Source: CAWIJJ01 sp963836405 (GTDB taxonomy: Bacteria > Acidobacteriota > Terriglobia > Bryobacterales > Bryobacteraceae). From it: a stretch of 64,000 nt of DNA. Below the pieces are notes generated by a model. It saw only the letters and a list, made by a program, of their open reading frames with translations. It was not told where the DNA came from and ran no database searches. Made by a program: the position numbers and the translations under genes. The stretch is taken from contig CAWIJL010000010.1 of the NCBI GenBank assembly GCA_963836405.1, positions 1 to 64,000 of the forward strand. Reading direction: 5' to 3'. Positions 34,223 to 42,818 of this stretch are shown in pieces; the first letter of the stretch is position 1; each line of letters starts with the position of its first letter.

Positions 34223-35872
34223 CTAACCGGGATCCTTCACGCAGCGGAATCCGATGTTCGGGTTCTTCCACTGCGCCGGGACCACGGCGTGGTCCCACAA
34301 AGGGTTGTCCTGCAGTGGTTCGGTGTAGGAGAGGCCGCGGATCTGGTACCACGGCTCGTTGGCGGTGGGCGGAGGGGTCAGCAGGTTTTTGAAAGCATCC
34401 ACCGATTTCGGTTCCGGAGGGGTCATCTCATACACCAGTTCCCAGACATTGCCCACCATTTGCAGCGCGCCGTTCGGGCTGGCGCCGCCCTCGAAGCCAA
34501 CCACCGGCACCAGCCCGCTTCCGGCAACGTTCGCCTTCGACGGGTCCTTTTCGTTCCCCCAGGGAAATTCCCGCCCGTCGGTTCCACGGGCCGCCTTCTC
34601 CCATTCGCGTCCTGTGGGCAGCCGTTTGCCCGCCCAGCGCGCGAACTGCTGCGCATCCAAGATGCTGACGTTTACCACCGGATAGTCCGGCTTATCCCGC
34701 GGGAAATCCTTCGGGGTCGGCCAGTTCGTCGCCTGGCAGAACACCTCATACACGCGATTCGCGACCTCGGTCCGGTCCACATAATAATCCGGAACCGGAG
34801 TGGGTTTTTTGTCTTGGCCGGAGAGAAACGAACCCGCGGGCACCAGTACCATCTCCCCGCTCGGGGTGGATAGGGTTTGGGCCAAGCCGGGCTTTTCGGG
34901 AACCACCGGCGGCTCCGGCTTGCCGCGAAGCGCGAAGTAGAGGGCCACCGAGAGCACCAGGATCGCCGCACCCACCGCGGGCCACATCCAGGGTGGACGC
35001 GAGGGCGGACGCGGGGGCGGTTCGTGCTTCGCCTCGAGGATCATCGTGGGCGCGTCGTGAAGCGCGACGATCCGTTCCAGGTCGGCGCAAACCGGGGCGA
35101 ACCCCTGCGGCCGCTCCGCCGGGTTCTTTGCCGTGCAGCGCACCACCAGGTCGCAAACGCTCTGCGGCGCACCGGCTTGCGTCAACGGCTCCACCTTCAG
35201 CGGTTCGTTGAGGATGCTGAAAAAGATCCGTTCCACGGTGTCGCCGTTGATCGGCTTCTGTCCCGTCATCAATTCGAACAGCAGGATGCCGAACGCGTAA
35301 ACGTCCACCTGCGGCGTAATGTTCTGCCCGGTTACCTGTTCCGGCGACATGTAATACGGAGTGCCGAGCACGTATCCGGCGCGGGTCATCCCCAGCCCCT
35401 CGGTCTTGGCGATACCGAAATCCATCAGCTTCACCACGCCGGCGGAATTGAGGTGAACGTTTTCCGGCTTGATGTCGCGGTGGATGATCCGCTGCGCGTG
35501 AATGAATTCGAGCGCGCGCGCAACCTGGAGGGCGATCTTCAATTTGCCCTTGAGGTCTCCCGTGGATCCACCGCGGATGGCATGGCGCAGGTCCTGGCCG
35601 CGCAGGAATTCCATCACCATGAACGGCTTGTGATGGTCGTCCTCGCCGAAATCGTAGACCCGCATCACGTTGTCGTGCGCGATGTTTCCGGCCATCTGCG
35701 CCTCGGCTAAAAAACGGGCCTTCGTGTCCGCGTCCTGGCACCCCGCTTCGGTCAGAATTTTGACGGCCACGGTCCTGCCAATGACCGTATCCCGGGCGCG
35801 GTAGACATGCGACATGCCGCCGCCCAGGAACTCCTCCAACTCGTATTTGCCGATCCTCGCGGGCAGTTGCAT
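34223..35872 (-). CDS. Ser/Thr kinase fused to a SUMF1-like domain
   Basis: The 549-residue protein has a kinase domain at about 8-272 with LGGGMSHVYRA, VAVK (K38), HRDIKPEN (131-138) and DFGIAK (151-156), so it should be active. A TM helix lies at 295-316, then a SUMF/formylglycine-generating-enzyme-type domain at 338-547 (MVLVPAGSFLSGQ; RLPTGREWEKAARG; WGNEKDPSKANV; MVGNVWELV; IGFRCV). The two copper-binding cysteines of true FGEs are not visible in the region before IGFRC. The outer domain is therefore probably a ligand-binding sensor. It precedes the sulfatase by 16 bp. Confidence 0.9.
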   Translation of the reverse strand: MQLPARIGKYELEEFLGGGMSHVYRARDTVIGRTVAVKILTEAGCQDADTKARFLAEAQMAGNIAHDNVMRVYDFGEDDHHKPFMVMEFLRGQDLRHAIRGGSTGDLKGKLKIALQVARALEFIHAQRIIHRDIKPENVHLNSAGVVKLMDFGIAKTEGLGMTRAGYVLGTPYYMSPEQVTGQNITPQVDVYAFGILLFELMTGQKPINGDTVERIFFSILNEPLKVEPLTQAGAPQSVCDLVVRCTAKNPAERPQGFAPVCADLERIVALHDAPTMILEAKHEPPPRPPSRPPWMWPAVGAAILVLSVALYFALRGKPEPPVVPEKPGLAQTLSTPSGEMVLVPAGSFLSGQDKKPTPVPDYYVDRTEVANRVYEVFCQATNWPTPKDFPRDKPDYPVVNVSILDAQQFARWAGKRLPTGREWEKAARGTDGREFPWGNEKDPSKANVAGSGLVPVVGFEGGASPNGALQMVGNVWELVYEMTPPEPKSVDAFKNLLTPPPTANEPWYQIRGLSYTEPLQDNPLWDHAVVPAQWKNPNIGFRCVKDPG

Positions 35873-35881
35873 CTCCGAGCC

Positions 35882-35887
35882 ATTCTA
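35882..35887 (-). promoter_or_regulatory. -10 element of the kinase-SUMF gene
   Basis: TAGAAT on the minus strand ends 9 nt before the ATG at 35872. The bases between include GGAG directly before the ATG, too close to act as a ribosome-binding site. Confidence 0.4.
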
Positions 35888-35942
35888 GCGCGCCCGTCTG
35901 TATTCGCCCATTCCCGGCCCGTATGGTATCGTCGTTCTGCTC

Positions 35943-36506
35943 ATGAAAATGCGTATCCTCTCCGGTCTGCTTCTGCTCGCCGCTGCGGGTGTTTCCCTGC
36001 CGGGTGCGACCTACGATTACCGCGTGCTCTCCACCATCCGCACGTCCACCATGGAGAAGGAAATGAACGAAGCAGCAGCCGACGGCTTCGTTTTTTCCGA
36101 TGTGATGGGCGGGCAAACCGCCATGGGCGGCAAGGAAGTGGTGGTGGTGATGTGGAAGGACCCGGCCGCTCCGCCGCAAAAGCGGGCATACAAGCTGCTG
36201 GCCACATCCCGCACTTCCACCATGCAGAAAGAGATCCAGCAGTTCGGGGACGAGGGCTTCGAGTACCGCGGCCAGACGGTGTTCCAGTCCGGCATCGCCG
36301 GCGCCGAGGTGGCGATTATCCTCGAGAAGGACACAACCATCGCGACCGCCAGAATCGAATACCGGCTGCTCGCGACCTCACGCACCTCGACGATGCAGAA
36401 GGAACTTCAGGAGGCCGGAACTGCCGGTTTCCGGCTGCTTGGCCTGACCGTTGCCAAAACCTCCTTCGCTGGCGCGGAACTGGTGTGCGTCCTGAAGAAA
36501 GACTGA
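35943..36506 (+). CDS. Secreted protein with three DUF4177-like repeats
   Basis: The 187-residue protein has a signal peptide (RILSGLLLLAAAGVSLPGA) and three tandem units of about 52 residues. Each opens with YxxL(A/S)T-x-RTSTM-x-KE, followed by a G-F segment and a hydrophobic strand ending near (V/I)(M/L)xKD. The units (about 25-73, 81-130 and 138-187) resemble the small alpha/beta DUF4177 fold. The repetition suggests duplication within the gene. The role is unknown. It is divergent from the kinase-SUMF gene (70-bp gap) and convergent with DUF192. Confidence 0.75.
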   Translation: MKMRILSGLLLLAAAGVSLPGATYDYRVLSTIRTSTMEKEMNEAAADGFVFSDVMGGQTAMGGKEVVVVMWKDPAAPPQKRAYKLLATSRTSTMQKEIQQFGDEGFEYRGQTVFQSGIAGAEVAIILEKDTTIATARIEYRLLATSRTSTMQKELQEAGTAGFRLLGLTVAKTSFAGAELVCVLKKD

Positions 36507-36519
36507 TTCGCGCGCGGCG

Positions 36520-36870
36520 TCACACGTTATCGACGGCCAATACGTCACCGGGAACGGTTGAGGTCTTCCTGGCAGTACCGGCAGGCAATTCCAGGACGGA
36601 GTGCGCCCGCAGGCATGCCGACATCCTCCACGCCGGAACCGCGTGCCGCACTTTGAGGACCTTTCGTTTCTTGTCCAGGTACACGAGATCGATGGGAAAC
36701 TTCATGAAGAACGTGTGCACGGATTCGCAGGGCACGATCAACAGGCCCTCGCCGGGCTCCAGGCTCTCCCGCTTGAGCAGCCCCGTGCGGCGCGTGGCGC
36801 TCGTGTTGGCCAGGTCCGCCGCGCTGGCCAATTCCGTATCGCGGGTCTGATTCGTAATTCGGATCTTCAC
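36520..36870 (-). CDS. DUF192 family protein
   Basis: The 116-residue protein matches DUF192: NQTRDTELASAADLANTSATRRTGLL, EGLLIVPCESVHTFFMKFPID, VYLDKKRKVLKVRHAVPAWRMS and AHSVLELPAGTA. The start is GTG 36870 (VKIRITNQ). The frame remains open far upstream but that part overlaps the next gene antisense or in another frame. DUF192 proteins are small beta-barrels of unknown function, sometimes linked to sugar or halophilic contexts. No signal peptide is present, unlike many relatives. Confidence 0.85.
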   Translation of the reverse strand: MKIRITNQTRDTELASAADLANTSATRRTGLLKRESLEPGEGLLIVPCESVHTFFMKFPIDLVYLDKKRKVLKVRHAVPAWRMSACLRAHSVLELPAGTARKTSTVPGDVLAVDNV

Positions 36871-36934
36871 GGCGTAAATCGCAGGTGCCAAAAATATAGC
36901 ACGCGGCGCGTGGTGTTGCTCCGTCGAGCTGCTC

Positions 36935-37498
36935 TTACCAGCCACGCGGGAAACGCAGCCGGACATTGCCGGTTTCGTCCACCAGTTCGAAGCCGTCCAG
37001 GTCGCGCAGCGATTCTTCCGCCGACCGCACCGGCGGCTCGGGCGGCAGTAAGCCGAGCATCGACAGGCCGGCTCCATCCGAAGCCCGTTCCTTTTTGACC
37101 AACTGTTCTTCGCCAAACACGGGCTGCGGCCGCGCGGGCAACCGGGGGCTCGGAATCTCCAGCCGGATTTCCACCCGCTGTTCGGAATGCGCGGGAAGGT
37201 CCAGGGGCAGTTGCAGGTTGGCGTAGCCGGCGGGCGGGATGTCGTCGTCCTGTACGGGTTTGATTTGGGTCTGTTCCGGCAAAAAACGGGCGTCGCGCCA
37301 GGTCCGGTTCTCCACCAGGTACGTGAATACCAGGCCGGCGCGTTCATATCGCACCGAGTCGAACCGGATGCGGACGGTAGAAGAATCCCAGGGCCTCGGC
37401 CGCAGCGCGTCCCAGACGAGCCACGACGGCCCGGCCAGAACGGCAGCCAGCCCGAACGCCAGACCCAGACCGATCCACCATCTGCGCACAAAAGTCAT
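36935..37498 (-). CDS. Membrane-anchored protein of unknown function
   Basis: The 187-residue protein has one N-terminal membrane helix (WWIGLGLAFGLAAVLAGPSWLVW, about 7-29) and a beta-rich extracytoplasmic domain (VRIRFDSVRYERAGLVFTYLVENRTW) like an immunoglobulin-type or DUF fold. The C-terminus has DLDGFELVDETGNVRLRFPRGW. No catalytic motif is seen. It is 64 bp upstream of DUF192 in the same direction. Confidence 0.6.
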   Translation of the reverse strand: MTFVRRWWIGLGLAFGLAAVLAGPSWLVWDALRPRPWDSSTVRIRFDSVRYERAGLVFTYLVENRTWRDARFLPEQTQIKPVQDDDIPPAGYANLQLPLDLPAHSEQRVEIRLEIPSPRLPARPQPVFGEEQLVKKERASDGAGLSMLGLLPPEPPVRSAEESLRDLDGFELVDETGNVRLRFPRGW

Positions 37499-37556
37499 TC
37501 TCGCAGATCGGGAAGCGCTTTTCTCGCGCCACGAAATGCCAGGTACTATGCGGAAC

Positions 37557-38438
37557 TTACAGGACCACCAGCGGATGATACAGATTCGGCAGCACGGCCT
37601 CGCCGATTGCTATCAGTTCGCCCTCGCGGGTCACGGCCTTCACGTGCCGCGACGCCGGTTGCGCCCGAAAAGGCGACGCGGCAAAATTGCGGCCGTTGCG
37701 GATCTGCGCGGCCGTGATGCCGTCCACGAAGACAGTCGGAATGCCGGGGAGCATCTCCGCGGCCGGCACCAGCGCGTCGATCAGGCGCTCGTCGGCGGCC
37801 AGCCGCTCGAGTTGGGGGATGGTTCTGGCGTGCGAAAGCTCGAACTCGCCGCTGGCCACCCGCCGCAGGTCGTGGAGATGGGCGCCGCAACCCGCGGCCG
37901 CCCCCAGGTCGTGCGCGATAGAGCGCATGTACGTGCCGCCCGAGCAGTGCGCCCGCAGGCGCACGTCGCAGCCTTGCACCTCCAGCACGATCAACTCGTA
38001 GACATGCACCGGCACCGGCTCGAGTTCCACCGCGATGGATTTGCGCGCCAGCTCGTAGGCGCGGCGTCCGTCAACCTTCTTGGCGGAAACCGGAGGCGGG
38101 GTCTGCAGGAACTCGCCCCGAAACGGCTCCAGCATGACCTCGAGTTCCTCGGGAACGAGCGTCACATCGCGCCGTTCGCTGGAAGGCTCGCCGGCGCGGT
38201 CGTAGGTCAGGGTGGACCAGCCGAAGCGCACGGTCCCTTCGTAGATCTTATCGGTGCGGGTATAGAACTGCGCCAGCCGCGTGGCGCGCCCGATGACCAG
38301 CGGCAGCACGCCGGTCGCGATCGGGTCCAGGGTTCCCAAATGCCCGATCCTTTTCGTGGCGGCGATGCGGCGCATCTTGCTCACCACGTCGTGGGAAGTC
38401 CAACCCTCGGGCTTATCGACTACGATGACTCCGTCCAA
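37557..38438 (-). CDS. truB: tRNA pseudouridine-55 synthase TruB
   Basis: TruB isomerises U55 of tRNA to pseudouridine. The 293-residue protein begins with the family signature DGVIVVDKPEGWTSHDVV, has the catalytic Asp in GHLGTLDPIATGVLP (D38) and the later YEGTVRFGWSTLTYDRAGE and SGGTYMRSIAHDLG motifs. Length is normal. It overlaps the preceding methyltransferase gene by 19 bp. The usual rbfA/rpsO neighbours are absent. Confidence 0.96.
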   Translation of the reverse strand: MDGVIVVDKPEGWTSHDVVSKMRRIAATKRIGHLGTLDPIATGVLPLVIGRATRLAQFYTRTDKIYEGTVRFGWSTLTYDRAGEPSSERRDVTLVPEELEVMLEPFRGEFLQTPPPVSAKKVDGRRAYELARKSIAVELEPVPVHVYELIVLEVQGCDVRLRAHCSGGTYMRSIAHDLGAAAGCGAHLHDLRRVASGEFELSHARTIPQLERLAADERLIDALVPAAEMLPGIPTVFVDGITAAQIRNGRNFAASPFRAQPASRHVKAVTREGELIAIGEAVLPNLYHPLVVL

Positions 38439-39157
38439 TGATTACCTTTCGCGGGATCCGCGGCTTTGCGCGCCTTGCAGATGTAGCCCAGGGTGAAATT
38501 GCAGTCCCGATCGAGCGCGTCGAACAGGGGAATGACGAGCGCGGGCGGCACAAGCAGAATCGCGGCCGGGACGAACCCGAGCCAGCGAATGCCGCCTGCA
38601 AAGAATTGTAGACCGTTCAGCAGGCGCCTTGCCAATAGCCGGAAGTAGCCTCCGGCAGGCCGGATCTCCAGCACCTCGAAGCCCGCCTTCTCGAGCAGGT
38701 GCCGGAGTCCGTAGCGGGTGTAGCGAAAATAATCGTGAGGCGCCTGGTGGACCTCCCACTCGTGCGGCGCCGCCAGCAGCAGGAGGGCGCCGGGAGCGAG
38801 TGAACGGGAAAGCTCGCAAAGTGCGCGGGCAGGCTCCCGGAGATGCTCGAGGGTGACGATGTGGATGGCGGCGTCGAAGGCTCCGGAGCGGAATGGCAGG
38901 GCGGTCAGGTCCGAGCGGGCGTCCAGCCGGCTGTAGTCCCAGGCGGAGTCGCCGACGCCGAGGTCCACGCCAACATAGCGGTGATGGTCGAAATGGTGGG
39001 CGTATTGGCCCTCGCCCGCGCCTGCGTCCAGCACCCGCGTGCCGCGGGGAAGGGAGCGGGCGAAGTCCGCCAGAGCGTCGTCAATTTCGGTTTCGAAGTG
39101 CAGGATGTGCCGGCGGAGCGGCCGGGGAAGGCGGTAAGCGAGGCCGGTGTATCTCAT
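38420..39157 (-). CDS. SAM-dependent methyltransferase (class I)
   Basis: The 245-residue protein has a class I Rossmann methyltransferase core: RVLDAGAGEGQYAHHF (motif I), YVGVDLGVGDSAWDY, DLTALPFRSGAFDAAIHIVTLEHL and SRSLAPGALLLLAAPHEW. A hydrophobic C-terminal helix (FVPAAILLVPPALVIPLFDAL) suggests membrane association. With the next two genes upstream it forms a small surface-sugar type cluster. Substrate unknown. Confidence 0.85.
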   Translation of the reverse strand: MRYTGLAYRLPRPLRRHILHFETEIDDALADFARSLPRGTRVLDAGAGEGQYAHHFDHHRYVGVDLGVGDSAWDYSRLDARSDLTALPFRSGAFDAAIHIVTLEHLREPARALCELSRSLAPGALLLLAAPHEWEVHQAPHDYFRYTRYGLRHLLEKAGFEVLEIRPAGGYFRLLARRLLNGLQFFAGGIRWLGFVPAAILLVPPALVIPLFDALDRDCNFTLGYICKARKAADPAKGNHWTESS

Positions 39158-40098
39158 CGGCGGCGCGCCTCGATCATTACGGTGGAACCGGCGCGGAAGG
39201 CGGCCTCGACCGCGGTGAAGGGCAGGGCCGCAGTCACCAGCGCCAGGTAGAGCAGGTCCTTCGCGAGGCGCGCGGCGGGGCTCTCGGGCAATCTTCGGAC
39301 GCGGCGGGCCATGGGATCGAGAGACGGCGCCAGGCTGCTGGCAAGGCCGGCCGGATTATCGCGTAGGGAGAAATGCTTCAGCCGAAGCACCTCGAAGCCG
39401 CAGCCTGTGAGCAGCGCCTCAACGTCGCGGGCGCGAAAGTCGAACAGGTGGCGCGGCACGTCCACGCCGTTCCAGGCCCGGCCGAGCAGGTGGAACTGCC
39501 AGCAAGCGGCATTTGGGACCTGCACCACGAGGCGGCCGCCGGGTTCCAGAAGGCGGTGAGCCTCCTGGAGATAGATTCTGGGGTTGTAAAGGTGCTCGAG
39601 AACGTGGAACATCGTGATTCCGCCCACCGCACCGGCGCGGAACGGCGGGTTCTCCAGCATCGCGCAGACCGTGGGCGCCTGCTGGCGCTTCCAGGCGATC
39701 GCGGCGGCGGAAGGCGAGAAATCGAGGCCCAGGACACGGAACCCGCGCTCCCGCATCATGCCGAGAAACAGCCCGCCGCCGCAGCCCACGTCGAGCAGGG
39801 GTCCGCTCCCGCCGGAGTCGCGAAGCGCGCGAGCGACGAAGCTCACGTGGTCGCGCAGCACCAGGCGGCGGTAAGCTTCCTCCATGCGGCTGGCGGCCGT
39901 TTCGTCCGGGGCGAACCAGTAGTTTTCCGGATAGTAGCGGCTCAATTCGGCGGGTGACGGCGGCGGATCGAGCCGAAGCAGTCCGCATTCGCCGCAGCGC
40001 ACCACCGCAAATTCGCGCGTGGTGGTGTGGTAAAGGCGGTCGGAAGCGCGGAAAAGCGGAACCAACGCGTGGCTCCCGCACAGCAGGCAGGTGCTCAC
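39154..40098 (-). CDS. Zinc-ribbon SAM methyltransferase
   Basis: The 314-residue protein starts GTG 40098 (STCLLCGSHALVPLF) and has an N-terminal CxxC...CxxC zinc ribbon (CLLCG; CGECG). A class I methyltransferase domain follows: GPLLDVGCGGGLFLGMM, VLGLDFSPSAAAIA, AGAVGGITMFHVLEHL and LEPGGRLVVQVPN. A hydrophobic patch lies near the C-terminus. This arrangement is common in methyltransferases of glycan and lipid biosynthesis. It overlaps both neighbours by 4 bp. Confidence 0.88.
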   Translation of the reverse strand: MSTCLLCGSHALVPLFRASDRLYHTTTREFAVVRCGECGLLRLDPPPSPAELSRYYPENYWFAPDETAASRMEEAYRRLVLRDHVSFVARALRDSGGSGPLLDVGCGGGLFLGMMRERGFRVLGLDFSPSAAAIAWKRQQAPTVCAMLENPPFRAGAVGGITMFHVLEHLYNPRIYLQEAHRLLEPGGRLVVQVPNAACWQFHLLGRAWNGVDVPRHLFDFRARDVEALLTGCGFEVLRLKHFSLRDNPAGLASSLAPSLDPMARRVRRLPESPAARLAKDLLYLALVTAALPFTAVEAAFRAGSTVMIEARRR

Positions 40099-41093
40099 GC
40101 CAGTTCTCCGAGCCCGAGCCGGTGGCTGAGTATCAGGCGGCGGACCTCGGCGGCGGAGAGTTTCCGCCAGCGGGCCATTTCGCGCCGCTTGGCCAGCATT
40201 CGCGGAAGCAGCCTCAGTGCCTGGAAATCCGCTGAAATCAGGGCCCTTGCCATCATCCACTTGCCCTTCAGCCCCGGAAAATAAGCAGTATCCCCCGTGC
40301 CGCGACGGGCGGACACGATTCCGGCCGCGAGGCGAATGGCGAAGAACAGCGGGTTCAGCCATAACAGGCTCCAGGGAAACAGCTTGCAGGCAAGCAGCAC
40401 GCGGTTCCGCTCGATCAGTTGCAGCCGGCGCGCGGACTGCTTGCCGAGGGTGGAGCCGCGATGGTGGCGAACCACTGCCAGCGGCGTGTAGATGCACCGC
40501 CAGCCGGCGATGCGGGCCCGCAGCCCCAGTTCGGCGTCATCGCCATAGGCGAAGAAATCCTCGTCGAAGCCGCCGATCTGCTCGAGCATGCTCCGCCGGT
40601 ACATAGCCGCGCAGCCATCCGGCCACAGAACCTCCTCCTCGCGGTCGAACTGCCCCCGGTCCAGCGCACCGCTTCCCCGCCCCCGATTCTGACCGTCGGG
40701 AAAGATGAGGTGGCCGGCTTTATCGATGCGGGCCGGATCCTCCCAGACCAGGATTTTACTGGCGGCCATGCCTACCTGGGGGTGCCGCGAGCAGGCCGAA
40801 TGCAGGGCCGCCAGCCAGCCCGGTTCCGCCTCGGCGTCGTTGTTCAGCAAAGCGATGAAATCTCCCGCGGCCGCGGCGATGCCCTGGTTGTTGGCGGCGC
40901 AGAAGCCCCGGTTTTCGCGATTTCGGATCACGCGCGCGGCGAATTCGTGTTCCGCGAGCTCGGCCGATCCGTCGCTCGATCCGTTGTCCACCACGATGGT
41001 TTCGAATTCCGCCCCCGTCTGGCGTGCCAGCGAGTTCAGGCAGGCGCGGAGCAGCTCCTTACGGTTCCAGTTCACCACCACGACGGAGATCAA
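40095..41093 (-). CDS. Family 2 glycosyltransferase
   Basis: The 332-residue protein has the GT-A fold: ISVVVVNWNRKELLRACLNSL, ETIVVDNGSSDGSAEL, NRGFCAANNQGIAAA and FIALLNNDAE with the nucleotide-sugar binding acidic motif. GGFDEDFFAYGDDAELGLRARIAGW holds the acceptor-side ED motif typical of rhamnosyltransferase-like GT2 enzymes. Hydrophobic segments near 250-275 suggest membrane contact. It starts the three-gene glycosyltransferase-methyltransferase-methyltransferase set, followed by truB. Confidence 0.93.
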   Translation of the reverse strand: MISVVVVNWNRKELLRACLNSLARQTGAEFETIVVDNGSSDGSAELAEHEFAARVIRNRENRGFCAANNQGIAAAAGDFIALLNNDAEAEPGWLAALHSACSRHPQVGMAASKILVWEDPARIDKAGHLIFPDGQNRGRGSGALDRGQFDREEEVLWPDGCAAMYRRSMLEQIGGFDEDFFAYGDDAELGLRARIAGWRCIYTPLAVVRHHRGSTLGKQSARRLQLIERNRVLLACKLFPWSLLWLNPLFFAIRLAAGIVSARRGTGDTAYFPGLKGKWMMARALISADFQALRLLPRMLAKRREMARWRKLSAAEVRRLILSHRLGLGELA

Positions 41094-41199
41094 CCGAATA
41101 TGCTAGCAGGTGATTGTCGAGTGCGCGGGTACGTACCGAACCCGCCGGCATCCGGCGAGGTAGCGCACTAAACGAGCACGTGCTCTGCCGTTCCTGTAA

Positions 41200-41205
41200 T
41201 ACTAT
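41200..41205 (+). promoter_or_regulatory. Candidate -10 of the rodZ-like gene
   Basis: TACTAT lies in the 146-bp gap between the divergent GT2 and rodZ-like genes, 34 nt before the start codon. No matching -35 was recognised. The rest of the gap (41094-41199) shows nothing else I can name. Confidence 0.3.
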
Positions 41206-41239
41206 AGACTTAAGAGCCCCAGGGGAAGAGGACTTCCGT

Positions 41240-42181
41240 ATGACCTCGGTTGGGGAGACGCTGCGGCGCGAGCGCCTCCGGCGTAATCTCGAACTCGAAC
41301 AGATCTCGGCCGAACTGCGGATCTCGAAGCGCTTCCTTGAAGCGATCGAAGAGGAGCGGTTTGAGCGCCTGCCCGGTCCGGTTTTTGCGAAGAGTTTCGT
41401 GCGCCAGTATGCCCGCATGTTGGGTTTGAACGAGCAGGAACTGGGGGCGGAAGTGCAGCGCGCGAGCGAACCGGCGCTGGCCGAAGCGCCTTCCAAGCCG
41501 CAATCGAAAGGTGTGCTCGAGGGCATCCACGTGCCCCCTGTGGAAAAGTGGCACCAGGTGGGAGAGCGCCGCTTTCAATGGGGTTCGACCCTGCCGGCTT
41601 TGGCGGGAGTCGTGGTTGTGATGGTGGCCTGCTCGGCGGTATATGCGTGGTGGCAACGGCAGCGCACCGCGGCCGCGATCCAGGTGGCTGCGAGACCGCC
41701 CGCGGTGGCGGTGAATCCGCCAACTGCGGCTCCACCCTCCGTACCCACGCCCCCGACGGAAGCGCCGGCCCAAACCGCGCAAACCCCTGCAACAGGGGAA
41801 GGGTCCCGTCCGGAAGCCTCCGGAGCCAGCGGCGAGGCGGCCCGCACCGAGGCTGAAACCGCAGCGCCGCCGGCCAGCGCCGGCCAGCAAAACGCCGTCA
41901 AGGTGCGACTGTCGGCTGACGAACCGGTTTGGGTGCTCGCCCGCGCCGATGGAAAATACCTGTTCTCCGGCACTCTGGACGAAAACGAGACGCGGACGGT
42001 CGAAGCGGACAACTCGCTGCTCTTGCGGTTCGGAAATGCCGGCGGCATCAACGTCAGCCTGAACGGGAAAGATCTGGGAGCGATGGGACCGAAAGGCCAG
42101 GTCCGGACGGTTCAGTTCACTTCCGGAGGTTTCCACATCGTGCCGGCAGCCAAAGGGCCGGCTGCCGAGGAGCCGCGCTGA
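41240..42181 (+). CDS. RodZ-like cell-shape protein (HTH, TM, DUF4115)
   Basis: RodZ links MreB to the wall machinery. The 313-residue protein has an N-terminal Xre-type HTH (GETLRRERLRRNLELEQISAELRISKRFLEAIEEERFERLPG), one TM helix at about 117-137, a Pro/Ala-rich linker and a DUF4115-type domain (VKVRLSADEPVWVLARADGKYLFSGTL) near 220-305. ATG 41240 is preferred over 41114 because the HTH starts there and AGGGGAAGAGG lies upstream. The last 70 bp overlap the convergent pgsA end. Confidence 0.88.
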   Translation: MTSVGETLRRERLRRNLELEQISAELRISKRFLEAIEEERFERLPGPVFAKSFVRQYARMLGLNEQELGAEVQRASEPALAEAPSKPQSKGVLEGIHVPPVEKWHQVGERRFQWGSTLPALAGVVVVMVACSAVYAWWQRQRTAAAIQVAARPPAVAVNPPTAAPPSVPTPPTEAPAQTAQTPATGEGSRPEASGASGEAARTEAETAAPPASAGQQNAVKVRLSADEPVWVLARADGKYLFSGTLDENETRTVEADNSLLLRFGNAGGINVSLNGKDLGAMGPKGQVRTVQFTSGGFHIVPAAKGPAAEEPR

Positions 42182-42804
42182 CGGCGCAACGCTTTCTGCC
42201 GCTTTCGTTCGAGGATCAGCAGTTCACGGCGGCGACGGTTCTTAATCCGCTCGTCCACCTTGCGCCAGAACTTCCGGAAATAGCTGACTGCGGATAGGAC
42301 CGAAAAAAGAACCACCCCCCACATCAACAGCATGGCCGAGAAGTGCAGTTGCGGATGGCGGACGGCGATGAGCATCCACGAGATGGCGATCACCTGGGAC
42401 ACCATCTTGGTTTTACCGAGGTCGTTGGCCTTGATGGTGTAGCCTTCGGCGGCCGCGATGCTGCGCAGGCCGGTAACGGCGAACTCCCTTCCAATGATCA
42501 AGATAGCCATCCAACCGGGCAGCATCCGAACCTGCACCAGGGAAATCAGCGCGGCCGAAATGAGCAGTTTGTCGGCGATGGGGTCGAGCAGCGTGCCGAT
42601 GGTAGTCACCTGCTTCCAGCGCCGCGCCAGATAGCCGTCCAGCAGATCGGTTCCGGCGGCGGCGAGGAAGATCGCGAGCGCCAGCCATTCGTTGGTCAGC
42701 GGCACGGAACCGAGTGAGACCGAGCCGTTTTCCTGGACGAGGGCGGCGACCAGAAGGGGAACGAAGAATATCCGGAGGATCGTTAATGCGTTCGGAATAT
42801 TCAT
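42112..42804 (-). CDS. pgsA: CDP-diacylglycerol-glycerol-3-phosphate 3-phosphatidyltransferase
   Basis: PgsA makes phosphatidylglycerophosphate, the precursor of anionic phospholipids, in the inner membrane. The 230-residue protein has the full CDP-alcohol motif D53-x2-D56-G-x2-A-R-x8-G70-x3-D74-x3-D78 in DLLDGYLARRWK and GTLLDPIADK, and four to five TM helices. It is about 30-40 residues longer than usual at the C-terminus (RRRELLILERKRQKALRRQRG). That tail overlaps the 3' end of the rodZ-like gene on the other strand by 70 bp. ATG 42804 is chosen because the family begins MNIPNALT. Confidence 0.95.
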   Translation of the reverse strand: MNIPNALTILRIFFVPLLVAALVQENGSVSLGSVPLTNEWLALAIFLAAAGTDLLDGYLARRWKQVTTIGTLLDPIADKLLISAALISLVQVRMLPGWMAILIIGREFAVTGLRSIAAAEGYTIKANDLGKTKMVSQVIAISWMLIAVRHPQLHFSAMLLMWGVVLFSVLSAVSYFRKFWRKVDERIKNRRRRELLILERKRQKALRRQRGSSAAGPLAAGTMWKPPEVN

Positions 42805-42818
42805 TCGTACAACACAAA

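Noticed and set aside
41197..41207. TAATACTATAG resembling part of a phage T7 promoter
   Set aside because: Only the ends match the T7 consensus; no phage genes are near. It fits an ordinary -10 of the rodZ-like gene.
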